Positions 1-5,566 of a stretch of 38,643 nt of DNA are shown piece after piece. A model generated the notes under the pieces. It saw only the letters and a program-made list of their open reading frames with translations, did no database searches and was not told the DNA's origin. The position numbers and the translations under genes were made by a program. Each line of letters starts with the position of its first letter. Positions within the stretch are counted from its first letter, which is position 1. Location: assembly GCA_902773435.1 (NCBI GenBank), contig CACYEN010000176.1:1-38643 (forward strand), given 5' to 3'. The stretch comes from an uncultured Lachnospiraceae bacterium (lineage in GTDB: Bacteria > Bacillota > Clostridia > Lachnospirales > Lachnospiraceae).

Positions 1-498
1 ACGCAGTCCAATTCGGTCTGCTACGCCGCGGATGGCCAGGCGATCGGCATCGGCGCCGGCCAGCAGTCGAGGGTTCACTGCGTCAGGCTCGCCGGAAACA
101 AGGCGGACAACTGGCTTCTCCGCCAGAGTCCCCGGGTGCTGGAGCTTCCCTTCGCCGACGGCATCGCCAGGGCGGACAGGGACAACGCGATCGACGTGTA
201 CATAGGTCCGGAGTGCGGCGACATACTCCGCGACGGGGCCTGGCAGCGCGTGTTCAGGGTGAAGCCGGACGTGTTCACGGAGGAGGAGAAGAGGGCATGG
301 CTCGACCGGCAGGAGGGCGTGTCGCTCGGTTCCGACGCGTTCTTCCCGTTCTCCGACAACATCGAGAGAGCGAAGAAGTCGGGCGTCCGGTATGTCGCCG
401 AGCCGGGTGGCTCGATCCGCGACCGGGATGTCATCGACTGCTGCAACCGCTATGGAATGGTGATGGCTTTCACGGGCATCCGCCTCTTCCATCACTGA
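1..498 (+). CDS. purH: AICAR formyltransferase, C-terminal part (5' end outside the window)
   Basis: Catalyses the penultimate step of IMP synthesis, transferring a formyl group from 10-formyl-THF to AICAR. The frame is open from base 1 and ends at the TGA at 496-498, giving 165 residues of the C-terminus. Diagnostic stretches are GIGAGQQSRVHC near the start, SDAFFPFSDNIERA, the glycine-rich AEPGGSIRD and the very end, FTGIRLFHH, all typical of the PurH transformylase domain. The stretch between the GAGQQSR and SDAFFPF motifs (with NWLLRQSPRVLELPF) is longer than in bifunctional PurH and fits the standalone clostridial transformylase of about 390 residues; I infer that form, but the N-terminus is not visible. 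The following aldolase-like gene starts 30 bases downstream, so the two may be cotranscribed. Confidence 0.93.
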   Translation, partial: TQSNSVCYAADGQAIGIGAGQQSRVHCVRLAGNKADNWLLRQSPRVLELPFADGIARADRDNAIDVYIGPECGDILRDGAWQRVFRVKPDVFTEEEKRAWLDRQEGVSLGSDAFFPFSDNIERAKKSGVRYVAEPGGSIRDRDVIDCCNRYGMVMAFTGIRLFHH

Positions 499-528
499 TC
501 ATTCTTGACGACAAGGGGGGAATGAATC

Positions 529-1368
529 ATGCTGGCGAATCTGAGTGACGTCCTCATCCCTGCGATGAGGGGAAAATACTGTGTCGGACATTTTAACGTG
601 ATCAACCTGGAGATGGCCCGGGGCGTGATCAGCGCGGCCGAGGAGGCCGGCGCGCCGGTGGTTCTCGGCATCGAGGAGAGCCAGCTGGAGATCTGCCCGC
701 TCGACGAGTTTGCCGCGTTTGTCGTGCCCATGGCAAGGAAGGCATCGGTCCCCGTCGTGGTCCATTTTGACCGCGGCCAGACCTTCGTGCGCTGTATCGA
801 CGCGCTGAAGCAGGGCTTCACCTCGGTCAACTTCGACTGCTCGAGGGACATCCTGGAGGTGAACAAGGCGAGGGTCGCGGAGATGTCGAGGACCGCGCAC
901 GCGTTCGGCGCGACGGTTGAGGCGGAGCTCGGCGTGACCCCCGAGGCGAAGGAGCTTGAGTTCGCGGACGCCGCCGGCCTGAGCCTGACGGATCCCGAGC
1001 AGGTGGCCGAGTACGTGCAGTCGACCGACGTGGACGCGCTCGCGATCTCCGTCGGCACCGCGCACGGGGAGTACCTCAAGACCCCCGAGATCGACTACGA
1101 CAGGATCCGGAAGATCTCGGAGACCGCCAGGATCCCGCTCGTGCTTCACGGCGGATCCGGCCTCTCGGACAGCATGGTGAGGGAGGCGGTCGGAAGCGGC
1201 ATTTCCAAGATCGACATCTTTACAGACGTCAATATCGCCTGCTGCCAGGGGGCGATCCAGGCCTGCAACGACGGAATTCACCTGGTCACCGAGATGATCC
1301 CCTACGAGGTGCACGCGGTTCACGCGGTCGTATCGGAGAAGATCAGGCTGTTCCTCATGAAGGACTGA
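529..1368 (+). CDS. Class II (ketose-bisphosphate) aldolase-family protein with altered metal site
   Basis: This 279-residue protein has the length and layout of the GatY/KbaY/Fba class II aldolases, zinc TIM barrels that cleave ketose 1,6-bisphosphates. The second and third zinc histidines are visible in VGTAHGEY (His179) and LVLHGGSG (His208), and the catalytic Asp81 in VVHFDRG. The family motif is H-x-D-H-G, but here residue 82 is Arg (codon cgc) where the first zinc-ligand His is expected. The substrate-contacting Asn in the usual KIN-x-x-T motif is Asp229 (KIDIFTD). Activity as a standard aldolase is therefore doubtful, and a diverged specificity or a non-catalytic role is possible. The start ATG is preceded by a strong aaggggggaa ribosome site. 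It lies behind purH and ends at a bidirectional terminator facing ilvE. Confidence 0.85.
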   Translation: MLANLSDVLIPAMRGKYCVGHFNVINLEMARGVISAAEEAGAPVVLGIEESQLEICPLDEFAAFVVPMARKASVPVVVHFDRGQTFVRCIDALKQGFTSVNFDCSRDILEVNKARVAEMSRTAHAFGATVEAELGVTPEAKELEFADAAGLSLTDPEQVAEYVQSTDVDALAISVGTAHGEYLKTPEIDYDRIRKISETARIPLVLHGGSGLSDSMVREAVGSGISKIDIFTDVNIACCQGAIQACNDGIHLVTEMIPYEVHAVHAVVSEKIRLFLMKD

Positions 1369-1389
1369 AGCGAACAGGATATAAAGATG

Positions 1390-1437
1390 AAGGCGGCTGC
1401 CCTCCCGGAAGTGAGAGGACAGCCGCCTTTGGCTTTT
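1390..1437. terminator. Bidirectional rho-independent terminator between convergent genes
   Basis: The arms aaggcggctgccctc and gaggacagccgcctt (1390-1404 / 1415-1429) pair over about 14 bp with one C-A mismatch, followed on the plus strand by ggctttt. It lies between the stop of the aldolase-like gene and the stop of ilvE, which converge, so it probably serves both; the U-tract is better on the plus strand. Confidence 0.8.
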
Positions 1438-1451
1438 ATATTTCTCTTTTA

Positions 1452-2471
1452 TCAGATCTCGAAGATCCATCCTTCCGGAGCTTCGATCCTTCCCATCTGG
1501 ATGCCTGTCAGCGTGTCGTAGAGCTTCTTCGTCGTCGGTCCCATCTCGTCCATGCCGCTCGGGAAGCAGATCTCCCTGCCGTGATCCACGATCTTTCCGA
1601 CCGGGGAGATGACCGCCGCCGTTCCGCAGAGGCCGCACTCCTCGAATTCCGGGAGTTCGGTCAGCGGGATCTCGCGCTCCTCGACTTCCATCCCGAGGTA
1701 GTGCTCGGCGACGTATTCCAGCGAGCGCCTGGTGATCGACGGGAGGATGGACGGGGAACTCACGGTGACGAACTTGTTGCCCTTGATGAAAATGACGTTC
1801 GCGCCGCCGGTCTCCTCGACTTTCGTCCTGGTGGCGGAATCCGGATACAGGTTCTCGGCGAACCCCTCGTTATGAGCCTGGACGATCGCGTGAAGGCTCA
1901 TCGCGTAGTTGAGCCCCGCCTTGATGTGGCCGGTTCCTCTCGGCGCCGCGCGGTCGAAATCGGCGATCTTGATCGTGAGAGGCTTCGCGCCGCCCTTGAA
2001 GTACGGGCCGACCGGGGTCGTCAGGATGCGGAACTGGTACTCCTCGGCGGGCTTAACGCCGATCACGGAGCTGGACCCGAAGATATAGGGCCTGATATAG
2101 AGGGTCGCGCCGGAGCCGTAGGGCGGGACGTAGCTCTCGTTGGCCTTCACGACCTCGCGGACTGCCTCGATGAACCGGTCCTTCGGGAAGGGCGGGATTT
2201 CGAGGCGGCAGGCGGAATTGTAGAGGCGCTCGGCGTTCAGGTCGGGCCTGAACGCGACGGTTCTCCCGTCCTCGGTCGTGTAGGCTTTAAGGCCCTCGAA
2301 GACGGTCTGGGCGTACTGCAGGACGCCTGCGCACTCGGAGATCGTGACGGTGTGGTCCGATGTCAGTCTGCCCTCATCCCACTCGCCGTTTCTGAAATCT
2401 GACACATAGCTCTTCGAGGTCTCGATGTAACCGAAACCGAGATTGCCCCAGTCGATGTTCTGCTTTTCCAT
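1452..2471 (-). CDS. ilvE: Branched-chain amino acid aminotransferase
   Basis: A fold-type IV, PLP-dependent transaminase interconverting leucine, isoleucine and valine with their 2-oxo acids using 2-oxoglutarate/glutamate. The 339-residue length fits the eukaryote-like/BCAT subgroup. The PLP lysine is in GHIKAGLNYA, the conserved EETGGANVIF holds the cofactor-binding Glu, and CGTAAVISPVG holds the phosphate-binding GTA loop. The start is ATG with ggagg nine bases upstream. A consensus sigma-A promoter sits directly upstream, so it can be transcribed alone although a small membrane protein gene lies just before it on the same strand. A CGLC motif immediately precedes the GTAAV loop (complement of 1626-1637). 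Function is confident; no attenuator or T-box was seen in the short leader. Confidence 0.95.
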   Translation of the reverse strand: MEKQNIDWGNLGFGYIETSKSYVSDFRNGEWDEGRLTSDHTVTISECAGVLQYAQTVFEGLKAYTTEDGRTVAFRPDLNAERLYNSACRLEIPPFPKDRFIEAVREVVKANESYVPPYGSGATLYIRPYIFGSSSVIGVKPAEEYQFRILTTPVGPYFKGGAKPLTIKIADFDRAAPRGTGHIKAGLNYAMSLHAIVQAHNEGFAENLYPDSATRTKVEETGGANVIFIKGNKFVTVSSPSILPSITRRSLEYVAEHYLGMEVEEREIPLTELPEFEECGLCGTAAVISPVGKIVDHGREICFPSGMDEMGPTTKKLYDTLTGIQMGRIEAPEGWIFEI

Positions 2472-2526
2472 ATCATTGCCTCCGGATACTACAAGAATTT
2501 AATGCGGTAAAATACTATAATCACTT

Positions 2527-2554
2527 ATTATAGACGCGAAACGCCGATTGTCAA
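2527..2554 (-). promoter_or_regulatory. Consensus sigma-A promoter for ilvE
   Basis: Read on the minus strand, the -35 is TTGACA (2554-2549) and the -10 is TATAAT (2532-2527), separated by 16 bp. Both hexamers match consensus in all six positions. The predicted transcript starts around 2519 and gives a leader of about 50 bases before the ilvE ATG. The -35 lies only eight bases after the stop codon of the upstream gene. Confidence 0.85.
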
Positions 2555-2561
2555 ACCCCCG

Positions 2562-2867
2562 TTATTTTTTCGCGTATTTTCTCATGTACATGGCATAGAC
2601 GCCGAGGGAAATGATGGCGACGCCGACGGTCACGAGTCCGAGGACCGGGTACTTCGCGCCGAGAAAGAACGTCAGAAGCTCGGAGGCGAGAAGGACGAGG
2701 CAGAAGACGAGGGACGCGCGGTGCACCTTCTGTATGTCGTAGTTGTCCTCAAGGTTTTTTCCGCCGCCGAACAGGCGGGTGAGGGTATCCCCGTTGCCCG
2801 TCGCGAGCATGATGATACAGATGATGAGAACCGCGATGATAAAGATATCGAGAAAATTGGTATTCAT
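2562..2867 (-). CDS. Small integral membrane protein, possibly DUF3784-like
   Basis: This 101-residue protein has three hydrophobic segments, at about residues 7-24 (FIIAVLIICIIMLATG), 50-68 and 74-93, and ends in a basic tail (MRKYAKK). A short polar loop, KNLEDNYDIQKVHR, follows the first helix. The spacing of a first helix, a charged loop and two further helices resembles the DUF3784 family of small Firmicutes membrane proteins, but the similarity is weak and the function unknown. The start is supported by aaaggag upstream of the ATG. Its own promoter lies at 2911-2939, and the gene is divergent from the nitroreductase gene. No export signal or catalytic motif is visible. Confidence 0.75.
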   Translation of the reverse strand: MNTNFLDIFIIAVLIICIIMLATGNGDTLTRLFGGGKNLEDNYDIQKVHRASLVFCLVLLASELLTFFLGAKYPVLGLVTVGVAIISLGVYAMYMRKYAKK

Positions 2868-2910
2868 GACAGATGGCTCCTTTTTGTTTTCTTCGGGGAA
2901 AGCTTAACTC

Positions 2911-2939
2911 ATTTTAGCTGAAAACGGGAAATGTAGCAA
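2911..2939 (-). promoter_or_regulatory. Probable promoter of the small membrane protein gene
   Basis: On the minus strand, TTGCTA (2939-2934) and TAAAAT (2916-2911) are separated by 17 bp. Both are near-consensus for sigma-A, and they lie about 45-70 bases upstream of the ATG at 2867. Confidence 0.6.
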
Positions 2940-3012
2940 TAAGATGATGTCCCGGACTCCCGATGCCCCCGGGGCGGCGGGCTTAAGCGGGCGGCCTTCC
3001 GGAACGCGGAAT

Positions 3013-3041
3013 TTGACAATCGGGCGGCTGAAAGATAATAT
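3013..3041 (+). promoter_or_regulatory. Probable promoter of the nitroreductase-family gene
   Basis: A perfect TTGACA at 3013-3018 is followed by two overlapping -10 candidates, TAATAT at 3036-3041 (17 bp spacing) and GATAAT at 3034-3039 (15 bp). The start codon is at 3069. It fires away from the small membrane protein promoter about 70 bp upstream. Confidence 0.65.
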
Positions 3042-3068
3042 GTTGGCAGCACCTGCATGGAGTTTTAT

Positions 3069-3971
3069 ATGAATCAGTACGAAGCAATCTTTTTGAGAAA
3101 ATCTGTCAAACAGTTCAGGATGGAGCCGGTCGATCCCGGCGTGCTGGCTAAAATTGCCGCTTTCTACGAGGAAATCAACCCGCTCTTTCCCGGCATCAAA
3201 ACGGAGATCGGCATCACCCCGAATACGCAGGGACAGAAGGCCCTGAAGGGGTTATTCGGACTCCAGGCGCCCTATTACCTCTCCATATATTCGGAGAAGA
3301 GGGACCGGAGCGACATGAACGCGGGATATATCGCGGAGCAGCTCTGCCTCTACATGATGACGATCGGGCTCGGAAGCTGCTTCCTCGGCTCCGATGAACT
3401 CCGGGACGCGCCGAAGAGCAGGGGCGAGAAGAAATTCGTGATCCTGATCGCGTTCGGAAAACCGAAGGGGTCGCTGATCCGCCGCTCCTCGGAGGCCAGG
3501 AGGCTGCCGCTCAAGGAGCTCTGCGTGTTCAAGGACCAGCCGAAGAAGTGGATGACGAACGTCATCGAGGCCGCGAGGCTCGCGCCGTCTTCGCTGAACC
3601 GCCAGCCCTGGCGGTTCGTGGTCGTCGGAAACCGCATCCATATCTTCTGCAGAAGCGGCAATATGGACAGGCCGAAGAAGTGGAACGAATTCGACTTCGG
3701 CGTCATGTTCGCCCACATCGCCGTGGCTTCCGATGAGCTGTGGCTTGACGTCGACCTGATCCGCCTTGAGAATATCAGCCAGAAGAGCTTCCGCGTCAAC
3801 CAGTACGTTCTGAGCGCGATCGTGAAGGCGCCCGACTGGCAGGAGGAAGAAGGCCGGAACGGCGGCGGGGACCGGAGAGGCCCGGGCGGTGGCGCGGATG
3901 CGGAGCCGAAGACCTCCGCCACTGATGATGAAGAAATGAAGGCTTCCGCCGCCGCAAATGCTGAAGAATGA
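3069..3971 (+). CDS. Nitroreductase-family protein (TM1586-like)
   Basis: The protein resembles the double-length nitroreductase group in which two FMN-binding half-domains are fused. The first half begins MNQYEAIFLRKSVKQFRM, the typical R-x-S-V-x-x-F start of flavin nitroreductases; the second half contains IEAARLAPSSLNRQPWRF, the classic APS-x-NxQPW FMN/substrate motif. I infer an FMN-dependent NAD(P)H oxidoreductase; the substrate is unknown. Two in-frame ATGs are possible, 3057 and 3069. I prefer 3069 because tggag lies six bases before it and overlaps the earlier codon. About 45 C-terminal residues (QEEEGRNGGGDRRG onward) are low-complexity Gly/Ala/Glu/Asp-rich, look disordered and are not part of the fold. 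No clear terminator follows. Confidence 0.82.
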   Translation: MNQYEAIFLRKSVKQFRMEPVDPGVLAKIAAFYEEINPLFPGIKTEIGITPNTQGQKALKGLFGLQAPYYLSIYSEKRDRSDMNAGYIAEQLCLYMMTIGLGSCFLGSDELRDAPKSRGEKKFVILIAFGKPKGSLIRRSSEARRLPLKELCVFKDQPKKWMTNVIEAARLAPSSLNRQPWRFVVVGNRIHIFCRSGNMDRPKKWNEFDFGVMFAHIAVASDELWLDVDLIRLENISQKSFRVNQYVLSAIVKAPDWQEEEGRNGGGDRRGPGGGADAEPKTSATDDEEMKASAAANAEE

Positions 3972-4227
3972 CGATGGCCTCCGGGAGATTCCGCGGAGCG
4001 GGTTTGGCAAAATGCTGAGAGATGACGGGAAATGCATCGGCCGGGTTATGGTTTTGTTAAAATCGAAAGAGAATTTTATAAAAACATTGACTTCAAATAT
4101 CGGAACATATATACTTTCTAATCGAGGGAGGGTTCCGGATTGCCTGTTTTATGGGTGGTTCGGAGCTTTCTTTTTTATCAGGGGGCCGGTTTTATGCGGC
4201 CGCCCTGCAAATATCGGAAAAAAGCTG
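3972..4227 (+). other. Gene-poor stretch before the tRNA, with an orphan promoter
   Basis: No convincing gene is visible. A longer open frame across here and through the tRNA lacks a ribosome site and is rejected. The stretch is AT-richer than its surroundings from about 4050 on, holds a short inverted repeat (taaaat at 4058-4063 / atttta at 4073-4078) and a strong promoter at 4087-4115. A possible 37-codon reading frame with a TTG start (4140-4253) follows gggagg, but it matches nothing I know and its stop lies in the -10 box of the tRNA promoter. Confidence 0.5.
4087..4115 (+). promoter_or_regulatory. Strong sigma-A promoter with no recognised gene
   Basis: TTGACT (4087-4092) and TATACT (4110-4115) are exactly 17 bp apart, each five of six to consensus. 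The predicted start near 4122 gives a transcript that would run through about 157 bases without a recognised gene and then into tRNA-Gly. It may be a second tRNA promoter or drive a small RNA or peptide. Confidence 0.6.
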
Positions 4228-4256
4228 TTGACAAAACAGGTTTTCTCGGATAAGAT
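4228..4256 (+). promoter_or_regulatory. Promoter of tRNA-Gly
   Basis: A perfect TTGACA (4228-4233) and TAAGAT (4251-4256) are separated by 17 bp. Predicted initiation near 4263 would give a short 5' leader before the mature tRNA end at 4279. Confidence 0.7.
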
Positions 4257-4278
4257 AGGTTTTGTCCTTGATGGACAT

Positions 4279-4350
4279 GCGCGAGTGGCTCAGCGGTGGA
4301 GCACCACCTTGCCAAGGTGGGGGTCGCGGGTTCGATCCCCGTCTCGCGCT
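4279..4350 (+). tRNA. tRNA-Gly (anticodon GCC)
   Basis: The sequence folds into a 72-base cloverleaf. Acceptor arms are GCGCGAG (4279-4285) and CTCGCGC (4343-4349). The anticodon stem CCACC/GGTGG encloses the loop TTGCCAA with anticodon GCC at 4311-4313. The T-arm GCGGG-TTCGATC-CCCGT has one G-U pair at its base. The discriminator base is T, as usual for bacterial tRNA-Gly. CCA is not encoded (cgt follows), so it must be added enzymatically. It has its own promoter and a terminator five bases downstream. Confidence 0.97.
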
Positions 4351-4354
4351 CGTG

Positions 4355-4382
4355 AAGCCGGATCCTTTGGATCCGGCTTTTT
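4355..4382 (+). terminator. Rho-independent terminator of tRNA-Gly
   Basis: A perfect stem aagccggatcc / ggatccggctt with a TTT loop, running into a T5 tract, directly after the tRNA. Confidence 0.92.
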
Positions 4383-4492
4383 CGCTGTCAAAACCCGGAA
4401 GCTTAGGAGGCTTTCGCGGAATCATGGCGGCGGCTGAGGTGGGAATGCAGTAAAAAAGCTGAATAATTATGGTATTTTGTACCGAAGCTTAG

Positions 4493-4498
4493 TATAAT
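4493..4498 (+). promoter_or_regulatory. -10 box upstream of the DUF937 gene
   Basis: A perfect TATAAT lies 87 bases before the start codon. No good -35 hexamer is visible at 16-18 bp spacing (nearest tggtat), so the promoter is weak or uses an activator. Confidence 0.45.
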
Positions 4499-4585
4499 GT
4501 GGATAGCTTCGGGCGAGTCGGATGTCCCCGTCCGCCGTCCCGGAACAAATACATAAAACCGTTTTTATTATAAAGGGAGGCCATT

Positions 4586-5275
4586 ATGAGTCTTTTGAGT
4601 TTACTGACACAGTCGATGGGTTCACAGTCATCCGTTAATTCTCTCGCCAAGAAGACCGGCGTCAGCAGTACCGCTGTCCAGATGCTGATTGCGGCCGCGG
4701 TTCCGATGCTGATCAAATCCCTGACGAAGAACGCGTCTTCGAAGGACGGAATCGCCTCTCTTCTCGGGGCTCTCACGCAGCACACGAGCACAAAGGCCCT
4801 CGCGGACCAGATCGATGAGGCCGACGAAGAGGACGGCAACAGAATTATCGGCCACATCTTCGGGAATAACCAGAACGACATCGTGAGCCAGCTGGCCGGT
4901 CAGACGGGACTTAACAACTCCCAGGTCACTTCCCTTCTCGGCAATATGGCGCCGGCGCTTCTTTCCAGCCTCTCAGCGGCTAAACAGGAGAGCGCGCAGG
5001 CTGCGGCTGCCCAGGCCCAGGCTCAGGCTTCTTCCGGCGGACTCGGCGGACTCGGAAGCCTTCTCGGCGGACTCTTCGGGGGAAGCAAACCCGCGCAGCC
5101 CGCGGCTTCGGCCGGACTCGGAATGCTGAACTCGATCTTCGGAGGCGCCGGGCAGAGCGCGGGAGCTCCGGAAGGAGGCCTGCTCGATATTCTCGCGGCG
5201 AAAAATGATGACGACGATGACGACGACGCCAACGGAAGCAATCTTCTGAGCTCGCTCCTCAACTTCAAATTCTGA
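4586..5275 (+). CDS. DUF937-family protein
   Basis: This 229-residue protein begins MSLLSLLTQSMGSQSSVNSL and contains two repeated helical units typical of DUF937: the first up to about residue 90 (LAKKTGVSSTAVQML, then IASLLGALTQH), the second around LAGQTGLNNSQVTSLLGNMAPALLSSL. After residue 130 the sequence is Ala/Gln-rich and then Gly/Leu-rich (GGLGGLGSLLGGLFGG), followed by a run of eight Asp and the end LLSSLLNFKF. The family is widespread and uncharacterised; I assign no function. There is no signal peptide, so it is probably cytosolic. The ATG is preceded by aaagggagg. It stands alone between the tRNA terminator and its own terminator. Confidence 0.88.
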   Translation: MSLLSLLTQSMGSQSSVNSLAKKTGVSSTAVQMLIAAAVPMLIKSLTKNASSKDGIASLLGALTQHTSTKALADQIDEADEEDGNRIIGHIFGNNQNDIVSQLAGQTGLNNSQVTSLLGNMAPALLSSLSAAKQESAQAAAAQAQAQASSGGLGGLGSLLGGLFGGSKPAQPAASAGLGMLNSIFGGAGQSAGAPEGGLLDILAAKNDDDDDDDANGSNLLSSLLNFKF

Positions 5276-5332
5276 GGCGGAAAGAGCGGACGAACGGCGC
5301 AGGCGGCGGATATACCTGTTTTATAAGCCGGA

Positions 5333-5366
5333 AAGGGGATTCCCTCGAGAGGGAGTCCTCTTTTTT
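5333..5366 (+). terminator. Rho-independent terminator after the DUF937 gene
   Basis: A 13-bp stem (5333-5345 / 5350-5362, two G-U pairs) with a CGAG loop and a T6 tract. Confidence 0.88.
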
Positions 5367-5381
5367 ATGTGAAAAGTTTTT

Positions 5382-5427
5382 TAAGAAATCAATTTCTTAT
5401 TTTAATAAACTTCGGATGTGTTATAAT
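5382..5427 (+). promoter_or_regulatory. Extended -10 promoter with upstream inverted repeat, phosphoglycerol transferase gene
   Basis: TGT-TATAAT (-10 at 5422-5427) is an extended -10 element. The -35 position is AT-rich and non-consensus. A perfect inverted repeat taagaaa-tcaa-tttctta (5382-5399) ends where the -35 would lie and could be an operator. The predicted leader to the ATG at 5567 is about 135 bases and very GC-rich. Confidence 0.5.
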
Positions 5428-5566
5428 GCAAGACTGACAGCTTATACACATCGCTGCTCACCGACAGGGGTACGGCGGCTCCCGCTCAGGGCGCCGGCCG
5501 TCCGGGGTGCTGCGGGTTCCCCGGGCTCCGGACTTACGCGAAGAGGGGCGATGCATCGAGGTTTTT

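Noticed and set aside
3958-4437. A 159-codon frame running through the tRNA-Gly gene
   Set aside because: It crosses a certain tRNA and its terminator, overlaps the end of the nitroreductase gene and has no family features.
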